A stretch of 10,872 nucleotides of DNA from an uncultured Rhodoferax sp. (GTDB taxonomy: Bacteria; Pseudomonadota; Gammaproteobacteria; Burkholderiales; Burkholderiaceae_C). The stretch covers positions 1 through 10,872 of the forward strand of contig CAKZJN010000309.1 of NCBI GenBank assembly GCA_936943465.1, written 5' to 3'. Made by a program: the position numbers and the translations under genes. A model generated the notes under the pieces. That model did not search any database, had not been told where the DNA came from, and saw only the letters and a list, made by a program, of their open reading frames with translations. Shown piece by piece: positions 1 through 5,999 of the stretch. Position 1 is the stretch's first letter. Every line of letters begins with the position of its first letter.

Positions 1-1
1 C

Positions 2-361
2 GACCGGAGCAGTGATTTGCCTTCGGTGCTCACTCCGACCGGCGAAATCGAGATCAACGGCGTGGCCGACGTGCCTTCCGGAAAGAAGTTTTTCCTGATG
101 CCCGAACACGAAGATGCCAACCCGGCGCTGTGGACCCGATTGGACCCGGAACGCTTTGAAAAAGCCTACCCGGGCGTTCTGCAGCCGGTGGTGGTGTTGC
201 AGAGCGATGTGGGGGCGACCGACACGTTGGTTCGCAAATGGCCGCCGCCGGAAGACCGTGTGGCCATGCACCAGAGTTATTCCATGCAATGGTTCGGTAT
301 GGCCGCAGCCTTGCTCATTTTTTACGGCGTAGCCAGCCTGCGCAAGAAAGAGTCCGCATGA
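2..361 (+). CDS. SURF1 family cytochrome oxidase assembly protein (5' truncated)
   Basis: This is the C-terminal half of a SURF1-family inner-membrane protein, which helps deliver heme A to subunit I of aa3-type cytochrome c oxidase. The reading frame is open from the left edge, and the 119 visible codons end at TGA 359-361. SURF1 proteins are usually about 230-270 residues, so roughly half the gene lies outside the window. The visible part has the soluble beta-rich region (for example ITINGV-like 'EIEINGVADVPSG'), then the typical C-terminal signature 'HQSYSMQWFGMA', running straight into a closing membrane helix ('AAALLIFYGVASL') and a short basic tail. In the family the first membrane helix is N-terminal and the loop between the two is periplasmic. 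The stop codon overlaps the next start (ATGA), so translation is probably coupled. The call rests on the C-terminal signature and on the neighbouring ctaA, ctaB and SCO genes. Confidence 0.88.
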   Translation, partial: DRSSDLPSVLTPTGEIEINGVADVPSGKKFFLMPEHEDANPALWTRLDPERFEKAYPGVLQPVVVLQSDVGATDTLVRKWPPPEDRVAMHQSYSMQWFGMAAALLIFYGVASLRKKESA

Positions 362-1035
362 CGCACCGGATTGAAGACGAGCCGTTGGGCCTGGTGGTGC
401 ATTCGCTGCCCAGCCCGCAAGAGGCCGCGTCGGAGCGCGCGGTCGTCAATGGCCGCTGGAAACTGCTGGCCATCATGCTGGTCTGCTCGCTGCCGGTCAT
501 CGCCGCCTACTTTGCCTACTTTGTGGTGCGCCCGCAGGGCAAAGGCGCTTTAGGCGAGTTGATCCAGCCGGTACGGCCTGTAGGCGCATTGCAGGCAACC
601 AGCCTCGATGGGAAGCCTGTTGCGTTGGAGTCGCTGAAGCGCCAATGGCTGTTGGTCAGCCCGATGCTTTCTGGCTGTGACGCACCCTGCCAGCAACGCC
701 TGTTCCTGCACCACCAGTTGCGGGAAACACTGAACAAAGACCGCGACCGGGTGGATTGGATCGTGCTGCTGGCAGACGGCCAAACACCGCCGGACTCGCT
801 GCAGACCTTGCTCAAAGACGCCACCGTGCTGCGGGTGCAGGCGTCGGTTTTTGAGCAATGGCTTGCGCCGGCTGCCGGCAAGCCGACGGATGGGCATATC
901 TATGTGGTGGACCCGCTGGGCAACACCATGATGCGATTTCCAGCAAGCTTTGATGGTGCCTCTGCCGCCAAGGCGCGGCGGGACCTTGACCGTTTGTTGA
1001 AGGCGTCCATCAACTGGGATCCTCCGGGTCGCTAA
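358..1035 (+). CDS. Membrane-anchored SCO/thioredoxin-like protein in the oxidase assembly operon
   Basis: This 225-residue protein has no family name that I can give with certainty. The ATG at 358 overlaps the SURF1 stop and follows a purine-rich AAGAAAGAG, so it is preferred over an in-frame ATG at 238 that lies inside SURF1. An N-terminal cytoplasmic stretch (1-34) leads to one membrane helix (about 35-57). A soluble domain of about 160 residues follows, predicted to be periplasmic. It reads like a thioredoxin fold of the SCO type: 'WLLVSPMLSGCDAPCQ' puts a CxxxC pair at Cys107 and Cys111 after a beta strand, and 'IYVVDPLGN' (181-189) matches the strand-turn that follows the metal-binding His in SCO proteins. 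That His is not at the usual place (Thr177 is), but His180 is three residues away. Copper handling or thiol-disulfide exchange for CuA assembly is inferred from the motif and the operon. A poorly characterised protein at this position between SURF1 and ctaA recurs in other proteobacteria (recalled). Confidence 0.8.
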   Translation: MTHRIEDEPLGLVVHSLPSPQEAASERAVVNGRWKLLAIMLVCSLPVIAAYFAYFVVRPQGKGALGELIQPVRPVGALQATSLDGKPVALESLKRQWLLVSPMLSGCDAPCQQRLFLHHQLRETLNKDRDRVDWIVLLADGQTPPDSLQTLLKDATVLRVQASVFEQWLAPAAGKPTDGHIYVVDPLGNTMMRFPASFDGASAAKARRDLDRLLKASINWDPPGR

Positions 1036-1037
1036 GC

Positions 1038-2147
1038 ATGTCTGCAACGGCGCTTTACAACCTGTCGCCCGCCGGAGCCCTGATGGGGTTTGGTGCTGTG
1101 CTGGCCTGCCTGCCTGCCGCCTGGGTCTGGCTGCGCCAGCGTGGGGCTTCTGCGCAACGCCGCCAAACTGCCCTGACGGTATTGATTTTGTTTCTAACCC
1201 TGGACCTGATTCTGGTAGGCGCCTTCACCCGGCTGACCGATTCCGGCCTGGGTTGCCCGGACTGGCCTGGCTGTTATGGACAAAGCAATCCACTGGCCGC
1301 CCACGCGGATATTTCTGCGGCCCAGGAAGCCTTGCCCACTGGCCCCGTAACGCATCAAAAAGCCTGGATTGAGATGGTGCATCGCTATCTGGCAACGGCG
1401 GTGGGTGCTCTGATCGTGTTGCTGACCTTGCTGGCGTGGTTCGGCGCACGCTCCGTAATCAGCCCTTGGTGGCCTACGGCAACCCTGGTTTGGGTGTGCG
1501 TTCAGGGTGCCTTTGGGGCACTTACCGTCACCATGAAGCTATTCCCCGCCATCGTCAGTCTGCATCTGTTGGGGGCTTACGCATTGTTGGCGCTGTTGGT
1601 GGTGCAGGCGGTGAAACTGGGCGCCTTTCGTGTGGAGGGGCATTTCGCAACATCTGCTGGCATGCGATCGGCCATCACGGTGGCGCTGGGTTTATTGTTG
1701 CTACAGGCTACCTCCGGTGCCTGGGTCAGCACCAATTACGCGGTGCTGGTGTGTGGCGATTTTCCGACCTGCCAGGGCAGTTGGTGGCCCGATATGAATT
1801 TTGCGGGAGCCCTCGAAATCTGGCGCCCCTTGGGTGAGCACGGCGACGGCAGTATCGTGACCCTCCAAACGCTGACTGCCATTCATATGGCGCATCGCAT
1901 GCTCGCCTTGGTAACGGCCCTGGTGCTTGCCGGTCTAGCCTGGCGATTGATGCGGCAACGCGCTTTGCAGAAACCTGCGCGCATTCTGGTCGGGCTGCTG
2001 GTATTGCAGGTGCTCACAGGCCTTAGCAATGTGGTGCTGGACTGGCCCATCGCGGCGGCCATGCTGCACAGTGGCGGCGCGGGAGCCATGGTGGCGGTGC
2101 TGGTGTGGATGGGGACGGCAATTCGTTTGAAGGACCAAACCGCATGA
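1038..2147 (+). CDS. ctaA: Heme A synthase (CtaA/COX15)
   Basis: Heme A synthase oxidises the C8 methyl of heme O to a formyl group, giving heme A for aa3-type oxidase. The 369-residue protein has about eight membrane helices in two four-helix halves, the COX15/CtaA architecture. Each half carries paired heme-ligand histidines: 'EMVHRYLA' (Glu112, His115) and 'VSLHLLGA' (His176) in the first half, 'HMAHRM' (His286) and 'MLHSGGAG' (His344) in the second. The family signature 'GAFTRLTDSGLGCPDWPGC' (61-79) holds the loop cysteines Cys73 and Cys79. A second loop pair, Cys239 and Cys245 ('CGDFPTC'), sits at the equivalent place in the second half, as in CtaA members with disulfide pairs in both extracytoplasmic loops. 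The gene starts 2 bases after the previous stop, and its own stop overlaps the ctaB start (ATGA). Length and motifs are complete. Confidence 0.96.
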   Translation: MSATALYNLSPAGALMGFGAVLACLPAAWVWLRQRGASAQRRQTALTVLILFLTLDLILVGAFTRLTDSGLGCPDWPGCYGQSNPLAAHADISAAQEALPTGPVTHQKAWIEMVHRYLATAVGALIVLLTLLAWFGARSVISPWWPTATLVWVCVQGAFGALTVTMKLFPAIVSLHLLGAYALLALLVVQAVKLGAFRVEGHFATSAGMRSAITVALGLLLLQATSGAWVSTNYAVLVCGDFPTCQGSWWPDMNFAGALEIWRPLGEHGDGSIVTLQTLTAIHMAHRMLALVTALVLAGLAWRLMRQRALQKPARILVGLLVLQVLTGLSNVVLDWPIAAAMLHSGGAGAMVAVLVWMGTAIRLKDQTA

Positions 2148-3040
2148 GCAATGCCACCCCGTCCCCCGGCGTGCAGGTGATGCGCCAGTTCCACGCACTA
2201 ACGAAGCCGCGTGTCATTCAGTTGATTGTGTTTTGCGCACTGATTGGCATGGTGCTGGCCGTGCCGGGCCTGCCCACGCTGGCCCAAAGCGGCACCATGG
2301 CCCTGGCCTGCGCCGGTGTCTATCTGGTGGCGGGAGCGGCGGCCGCATTCAATTGCATTGTGGAAAAAGGCATTGACGCCCGCATGAAGCGGACCGCCTG
2401 GCGACCGACGGCACGCGGTGAACTCAGCGATACCCAAACCCTGGTCTTCTCAGCCCTTCTGTGCGCCCTGGGCTCGGCCATTTTGTACTGGTGGGTGAAT
2501 CCGCTCACCATGTGGCTGACCTTCGCCACCTTTGTCGGCTATGCCGTGATTTACACCGTGATCTTGAAGCCGCTCACGCCACAAAACATTGTGATCGGTG
2601 GTGCCTCGGGTGCCATGCCGCCGGTGCTCGGTTGGGCCGCCATGGCCGGTGACGTCGGCCCGGAGGCGCTGATTCTTTTTCTCATCATCTTCCTATGGAC
2701 GCCGCCGCATTTCTGGGCACTGGCCCTCTACCGGGTGGAGGACTACCGCAAGTCCGGCCTGCCCATGCTGCCGGTCACCCACGGCAGTGAGTTCACCCGG
2801 CTGCAAATTTTCCTGTACACGCTGGTGCTCTTTGCCGCTTGCTTGTTGCCGTTCGTGTACGGCATGAGCTCCTGGCTTTACCTGCTGGTGGCGGTTGGCT
2901 TAAGTTTGGGTTTTTGTGGCTATGGTCTGAAACTGTTGCGCCACTATTCCGATGAGTTGTCGCGCAAGACATTCCGCTTTTCCTTGATCCACCTCAGCGC
3001 TCTTTTTGCTGCCTTGCTACTGGACCATTACCTGCTTTAG
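2144..3040 (+). CDS. ctaB: Protoheme IX farnesyltransferase (heme O synthase)
   Basis: This UbiA-superfamily prenyltransferase (also called CyoE) transfers a farnesyl group to the vinyl side chain of heme b, giving heme O, the substrate of the neighbouring CtaA. From ATG 2144 the protein is 298 residues, normal for the family. That start overlaps the ctaA stop and has AAGGA (2130-2134) 9 bases upstream. An in-frame ATG at 2105 lies inside ctaA and has no comparable site. The first prenyltransferase motif is 'NCIVEKGIDARMKRT' (Asn70, Glu74, Asp78, Arg83-Thr84), with Glu where the UbiA superfamily often has the first Asp. 'TPPHFWALAL' (186-195) and 'DYRKSGLPMLPV' (200-211) are the characteristic CtaB motifs of the second active-site half. 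About eight or nine membrane helices are apparent. Regulation is presumably that of the whole operon. Confidence 0.96.
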   Translation: MSNATPSPGVQVMRQFHALTKPRVIQLIVFCALIGMVLAVPGLPTLAQSGTMALACAGVYLVAGAAAAFNCIVEKGIDARMKRTAWRPTARGELSDTQTLVFSALLCALGSAILYWWVNPLTMWLTFATFVGYAVIYTVILKPLTPQNIVIGGASGAMPPVLGWAAMAGDVGPEALILFLIIFLWTPPHFWALALYRVEDYRKSGLPMLPVTHGSEFTRLQIFLYTLVLFAACLLPFVYGMSSWLYLLVAVGLSLGFCGYGLKLLRHYSDELSRKTFRFSLIHLSALFAALLLDHYLL

Positions 3041-3055
3041 GCGAAAATAGACGGC

Positions 3056-3661
3056 ATGACTAAACGCCGCCACCTCATCCAATTTGCCTCGATCAGCCTT
3101 CTGGGAGCCGCCCTTCTGTCGGCGGGTTGTTCAGAGCCCAAACCCAGCTTCAACGCAGTTGACATTACGGGTGCCGAATACGCCAAGGGATTTGAGGTCA
3201 ATGACCACAACGGCAAACTGCGGCACCTGACCGACTTTGCCGGCAAGGTGGTGGTGATGTTCTTTGGCTATACCCAGTGCCCTGATGTCTGCCCCACCAC
3301 GATGGCGGACATGGCTGAAATCAAGAAGATGCTGGGCGCCGACGGCGACCGCCTGCAAGTCCTGTTTGTTACGGTAGACCCGGACCGCGACACGCCTGAA
3401 ATGCTCAAAGCCTACATGGAGAACTTTGATCCCGCGTTTTTGGCTCTTGTGCCTCCGCCCCAAAAATTGGAAGCGCTAACCAAGGACTTCAAGATCTACT
3501 ACAAGAAGGTGGAAGGCAAGACGCCCACCAGCTACAGCATGGACCATTCCGCTGGCAGTTACGTGTACGACACCAAAGGCCAGATACGCTTGTTTTCCCG
3601 CTATGGCACTCCCAAAGATGTGCTGGCCAAGGACCTGCAGACCTTACTCAAGGGCGCCTGA
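3056..3661 (+). CDS. SCO1/SenC family copper chaperone, probable lipoprotein
   Basis: SCO proteins bind copper through a CxxxC motif and a distal His, and act in formation of the CuA site of oxidase subunit II. All three ligands are visible in this 201-residue protein: 'CPDVC' (Cys75, Cys79) and 'MDHSAGSYVYD' (His164). 'FFGYTQCPDVCPTTM' and 'VTVDPDRDTP' (106-114) are textbook SCO signatures on a thioredoxin fold. The N-terminus is basic, then hydrophobic, ending in 'LLSAGC' with Cys25. This fits a lipoprotein signal, so the protein is probably anchored to the outer face of the inner membrane by lipidated Cys25. The gene begins 15 bases after ctaB with no strong ribosome binding site. A GAAAAT hexamer 7 bases before the ATG could be a weak -10 for a secondary promoter, but I see no good -35. 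It is the last gene before the operon terminator. Confidence 0.95.
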   Translation: MTKRRHLIQFASISLLGAALLSAGCSEPKPSFNAVDITGAEYAKGFEVNDHNGKLRHLTDFAGKVVVMFFGYTQCPDVCPTTMADMAEIKKMLGADGDRLQVLFVTVDPDRDTPEMLKAYMENFDPAFLALVPPPQKLEALTKDFKIYYKKVEGKTPTSYSMDHSAGSYVYDTKGQIRLFSRYGTPKDVLAKDLQTLLKGA

Positions 3662-3680
3662 GTCGAACGGCATCACACAC

Positions 3681-3718
3681 AAAAAAAGCCCCGGAAGCTT
3701 GCGCTTGCGGGGCTTTTT
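3681..3718. terminator. Bidirectional rho-independent terminator between SCO gene and rpoH
   Basis: AAAAAGCCCCG (3683-3693) pairs perfectly with CGGGGCTTTTT (3708-3718). Inside, AAGC (3695-3698) pairs with GCTT (3703-3706) after one G-G mismatch, closing on a TTGC tetraloop. The T-run on the right serves the plus-strand oxidase operon. The A-run on the left (3681-3687) becomes a U-run for minus-strand rpoH transcripts. It lies 19 bases past the SCO stop and 25 bases past the rpoH stop. Confidence 0.93.
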
Positions 3719-3743
3719 GCTAGGGGTCTTTAGCCGCGTCGAC

Positions 3744-4688
3744 TCAGGCAAAAGCGGCCAGGGTTGACTTCATCTTCTTCATGGCCGCCACTTCAATCTG
3801 GCGAATCCGCTCGGCGCTGACACCGTACTCGGCAGCCAGGTCATGCAGGGTCATGCCGCCGGAGTTGTCGTCGTTGACCTTGAGCCAGCGTTCTTCCACG
3901 ATACGGCGGCTGCGCGCATCCAGGCTATCCAGCGCGGTGGCGATGCCGTCAGTTGCCAATACATCGCGCTGGCGGGCTTCAATCATCGCAACCGGTTCGT
4001 GGTTGGTGTCGGTCAGGTAGGCAATCGGGCCATAGGCGTCTTCGCCATCGTCGGAGGGGCTGGGGTCCAGCAGCACATCGCCACCAGACAGGCGCATTTC
4101 CATCTCCAGCACCTCTTCCGGCTTGACATTGAGCTCGCGCGCCATGGCGTTGACCTGCTCGGGATTGAGCGTGTCACGGTGGGTTCCCAGGTCGGCCGCA
4201 GCGTCGTCACTCTTGAAGCGCTGCTTCATGGAACGCAGGTTGAAGAACAACTTGCGCTGCGCCTTGGTGGTGGCCACCTTGACCATGCGCCAGTTCTTTA
4301 GGATGTATTCATGGATCTCGGCTTTAACCCAGTGCATGGCATAGCTGACTAACCGCACACCCTGATCCGGGTCGAATCGTTTGACCGCCTTCATGAGGCC
4401 TACATTACCTTCCTGAATCAGGTCGCCATGCGGCAGACCGTAGCCCAGGTACTGGCGCGAAACCGACACCACCAGCCTCAAGTGAGAGAGCACTAACTTA
4501 CCTGCAGCTTCCAGGTCGTTCTCGTTCTTGAATTTGCGTGCGTACTCCTGCTCTTCCTCGAGGGTGAGCATGGGCAGGCGATTGGCCGCAGAGATGTAGG
4601 CGTCCAGATTACCCAGCGGTGGCACCAGCGACCACGGGTTGGCTGCGGCCAATTGGGTGCGTGGAGCAGGGATCAGGGCAGTCGTCAT
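3744..4688 (-). CDS. rpoH: RNA polymerase sigma-32 factor (heat-shock sigma, RpoH)
   Basis: RpoH directs RNA polymerase to heat-shock promoters for chaperones and proteases. The decisive mark is the RpoH box 'QRKLFFNLR' (144-152), which separates sigma-32 from other group 3 and 4 sigmas. Region 2 is clear: 'LVLSHLRLVVSVSRQYLGYG', then 'GDLIQEGNVGLMKAVKRFD' (88-106) and the -10 recognition segment 'SYAMHWVKAEIHEYI' (115-129). Region 4 ends with a helix-turn-helix ('LHDLAAEYGVSAERIRQIE', 281-299). From ATG 4688 the protein is 314 residues, slightly longer than E. coli RpoH (284). An in-frame ATG at 4709 would add seven residues, but 4688 is preferred because AAGGAG sits exactly 7 bases upstream of it. 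A perfect CIRCE operator lies 31 bases before the start, which points to HrcA control. The gene is transcribed alone and shares its terminator with the oxidase operon. Confidence 0.96.
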   Translation of the reverse strand: MTTALIPAPRTQLAAANPWSLVPPLGNLDAYISAANRLPMLTLEEEQEYARKFKNENDLEAAGKLVLSHLRLVVSVSRQYLGYGLPHGDLIQEGNVGLMKAVKRFDPDQGVRLVSYAMHWVKAEIHEYILKNWRMVKVATTKAQRKLFFNLRSMKQRFKSDDAAADLGTHRDTLNPEQVNAMARELNVKPEEVLEMEMRLSGGDVLLDPSPSDDGEDAYGPIAYLTDTNHEPVAMIEARQRDVLATDGIATALDSLDARSRRIVEERWLKVNDDNSGGMTLHDLAAEYGVSAERIRQIEVAAMKKMKSTLAAFA

Positions 4689-4695
4689 AGCAGAA

Positions 4696-4701
4696 CTCCT
4701 T
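4696..4701 (-). promoter_or_regulatory. Ribosome binding site that decides the rpoH start
   Basis: On the minus strand AAGGAG (within AAGGAGTT) lies 7 bases upstream of the ATG at 4688. It falls inside the seven-codon extension that the alternative ATG at 4709 would translate. The nearest purine-rich element for 4709 is about 16 bases away, so initiation at 4688 is favoured. Confidence 0.75.
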
Positions 4702-4719
4702 GTGTTCATGCCAATGATA

Positions 4720-4746
4720 TTAGCACTCCTATGTAGTGAGTGCTAA
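4720..4746. promoter_or_regulatory. CIRCE operator (HrcA binding site) upstream of rpoH
   Basis: The left arm TTAGCACTC (4720-4728) and right arm GAGTGCTAA (4738-4746) are exact inverted repeats with a spacer of exactly 9 bases. This matches the CIRCE consensus TTAGCACTC-N9-GAGTGCTAA in all 18 arm positions. CIRCE is bound by HrcA, a heat-shock repressor whose activity depends on GroEL and which classically controls groES-groEL and dnaK operons. Here the site lies 31 bases upstream of the rpoH start, so HrcA would repress the heat-shock sigma factor itself. The site is symmetrical and sits between divergent genes, so it could also affect the small gene that starts near 4844. The sequence match is directly visible; repression is inferred. 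Confidence 0.93.
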
Positions 4747-4759
4747 TTGTTCGTATCAA
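4730..4759 (-). promoter_or_regulatory. Candidate rpoH promoter overlapping CIRCE
   Basis: On the minus strand TTGATA (4754-4759) is a five-of-six match to the -35 consensus. With an 18-base spacer it is followed by TACATA (4730-4735), a weak -10. Transcription would begin within the CIRCE left arm near 4723, so bound HrcA would cover the -10 and start region. A second -35-like hexamer, TTTACA (4763-4768), has no better -10 partner. The -10 is poor, so this is tentative. Confidence 0.28.
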
Positions 4760-4843
4760 TGGTGTAAAGCGTTTGAGGCTATGGCTCTAGAACTGACAGC
4801 AGACTGCCAGCAACTTGTCAGAAAAAGGTCAGACGCCGGCCCT

Positions 4844-5197
4844 ATGCTGCAACGCACCATGATCCAATCATCCAGTATCCGAAACGGGCTCGAAGACTTG
4901 CTTGCGGACCTGCACTACGCGCGCAGGAACCAAGAGCTAGGGCGACTTGCCCTGCTTGCGTACTGCGAAGTGCGCAGTTGGGCCCGTCAGGCCGATGAAT
5001 TGGACCTGGCCGACCACTCCACCCAAATATTTACCCAGAACCCTTGCGTCAGCAAGGACGAGTTCCTGGCCAAGGTGGATGCGCTGGTGGCCAAGCTGGA
5101 AGCGCTCATGCTGACCTTTCCTGAGCCTGCGCGCATGCAAACCTTCCGGCATGTCGAACGTACACCCCAGCAAAGAGCGGTGCACTCGCTGCATTAG
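4844..5197 (+). CDS. Hypothetical small soluble protein, divergent from rpoH
   Basis: I do not recognise this family. From ATG 4844 the product is 117 residues. In-frame ATGs at 4781 and 4859 are also possible, and the frame stays open back to a GTG inside the CIRCE site, so the start is uncertain. No start has a good ribosome binding site; AAGG at 4825-4828 is 15 bases before 4844. The product is mostly alpha-helical, with no membrane helix or signal peptide. 'GLEDLLADLHYARRNQELG' (15-33) and 'DEFLAKVDALVAKLEALML' (72-90) look like amphipathic helices that could pack together. There are two cysteines (41 and 68) but no metal-binding pattern. The tail is basic and ends in His. It converges on the DUF1345 gene with only 33 bases between stops and no obvious terminator. 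Codon use resembles the neighbours, which supports real coding. A link to heat shock is possible only through the shared CIRCE region. Confidence 0.6.
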   Translation: MLQRTMIQSSSIRNGLEDLLADLHYARRNQELGRLALLAYCEVRSWARQADELDLADHSTQIFTQNPCVSKDEFLAKVDALVAKLEALMLTFPEPARMQTFRHVERTPQQRAVHSLH

Positions 5198-5230
5198 ACC
5201 GGCACTTAGGCGCTCCTGGCTTGGGTGGCG

Positions 5231-5896
5231 CTAGAAAAGGCCCGACGCAATGTTGATGGCCAGCGCCAGCAAGGTGGTGTTGAAGAAAAAGGCCAGCACG
5301 CAGTGCACGGTCACCGTGCGGCGCAGGGCGCGGCTACTGATGCCCACATCGGCCGTTTGCGCCGAAGTACCGATTACCAGTGCGAAATACAAAAAGTCCC
5401 CGTAGTCCGGCGGCTCGCTGCCGGGAAAGTCCAGCCCACCGTGGGTTCCGTGCGTGGCGGTGGCGTAGTAGTCGTGCGCATAGTGCAGGGCAAACATCGT
5501 TTGGGTAAATGCCCATGAACTGACCAGCGTGAGCATGGTCAGGCCGAAGTGCGCGAAGCGCAATTCGCTGTGCAGACCTTTGACCATGGACAGCTCCGCC
5601 ACGATGGCCCCCACGCAGGCCAATGCCGCTGCAATCACCAGAAACAGAATGACCTTGCTGCCTTCGTCTTCCAGCAGTGCGCGTGCGCGCATGCGGGCAT
5701 GGGATGAGCGAAACATCATGTGCAAGGCCAGCACCAGATACAGCAGCGCGGCAATATTCCAGCCAATCAGCGCACGGGTTACCGGCGCAGTGACCTCGGA
5801 ATTTGGCAGTGCCAAAGCGCCAAGCAAGCCCACGCCCAAGCTGATGAGCAGCCGGGGCCGAACCAGCAAAGGGCGTAGAAGAGAAGAATTGGGCAT
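5231..5896 (-). CDS. DUF1345 family multi-pass membrane protein
   Basis: This 221-residue protein matches the DUF1345 family of inner-membrane proteins of unknown function. Family features are the central 'FALHYAHDYY' (135-144), 'GGLDFPGSEPPDYGDFLYF' (153-171), 'VIGTSAQTADVGISS' (174-188) and the closing 'FFFNTTLLALAINIASG' (203-219). Membrane helices are apparent at about 13-30, 42-62, 82-101, 117-137, 165-178 and 200-220. The conserved His, Asp and Tyr cluster at 138-143 and the Asp-rich loop after it look functional, but no activity is known to me. ATG 5896 is chosen because it begins a normal basic-hydrophobic N-terminus. An in-frame ATG at 5965 would add 23 low-complexity, Arg/Gly-rich residues. 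The gene stands alone, downstream of and codirectional with the diguanylate cyclase, with a gap of 92 bases. Confidence 0.85.
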   Translation of the reverse strand: MPNSSLLRPLLVRPRLLISLGVGLLGALALPNSEVTAPVTRALIGWNIAALLYLVLALHMMFRSSHARMRARALLEDEGSKVILFLVIAAALACVGAIVAELSMVKGLHSELRFAHFGLTMLTLVSSWAFTQTMFALHYAHDYYATATHGTHGGLDFPGSEPPDYGDFLYFALVIGTSAQTADVGISSRALRRTVTVHCVLAFFFNTTLLALAINIASGLF

Positions 5897-5903
5897 GAGC
5901 CGG

Positions 5904-5909
5904 ACTATA
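5904..5909 (-). promoter_or_regulatory. Possible -10 element just upstream of the DUF1345 gene
   Basis: On the minus strand TATAGT, a five-of-six match to the -10 consensus, lies 7 bases before the ATG at 5896. If real, the transcript would start at or next to the ATG and be leaderless. No ribosome binding site or credible -35 is visible, so it may be chance. Confidence 0.25.
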
Positions 5910-5982
5910 GGCCCCGCACCACAACGTCCCTCCCACTCCCGTCTACGCCCGGTAGGTTGGAACACAAGTCAGCAACGCGAAC

Positions 5983-5999
5983 ACCCGATCAGGTCGGGT
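5983..5999. other. Small hairpin over the stop of the diguanylate cyclase gene
   Basis: ACCCGA (5983-5988) and TCGGGT (5994-5999) are perfect inverted arms around a 5-base loop that contains most of the stop codon (5989-5991). There is no T-run on the side where minus-strand transcription leaves it, so it is not a standard terminator. It could be a 3' RNA hairpin or chance. Confidence 0.4.

Noticed and set aside
238..357. An upstream in-frame ATG (238) that would extend the SCO-like protein by 40 residues
   Set aside because: It lies wholly inside the SURF1 coding region. The ATG at 358 overlaps the SURF1 stop, has a purine-rich site upstream, and begins a sensible cytoplasmic N-terminus before the membrane helix.
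2351..2395. Glu in place of the first Asp in the CtaB prenyltransferase motif (NxxxExxxD)
   Set aside because: The rest of the active-site signature is intact, and I recall acidic substitution at this place in other betaproteobacterial CtaB proteins, so it is probably normal variation, not loss of function.
4793..4821. Inverted arms CTGACA (4793-4798) and TGTCAG (4816-4821) upstream of the small gene
   Set aside because: Six-base arms with a 17-base gap are expected by chance, and no promoter element lines up with them.
4736..4843. A GTG start inside the CIRCE right half for the small divergent gene
   Set aside because: The extra 36 residues would be encoded across the operator and its flank, with no ribosome binding site. 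The downstream ATGs are more credible, though the exact start remains open.
5198..5230. GGCGCT direct repeat in the gap between the small gene and the DUF1345 gene
   Set aside because: Two copies of a six-base word in GC-rich DNA are unremarkable, and they do not form a hairpin terminator.
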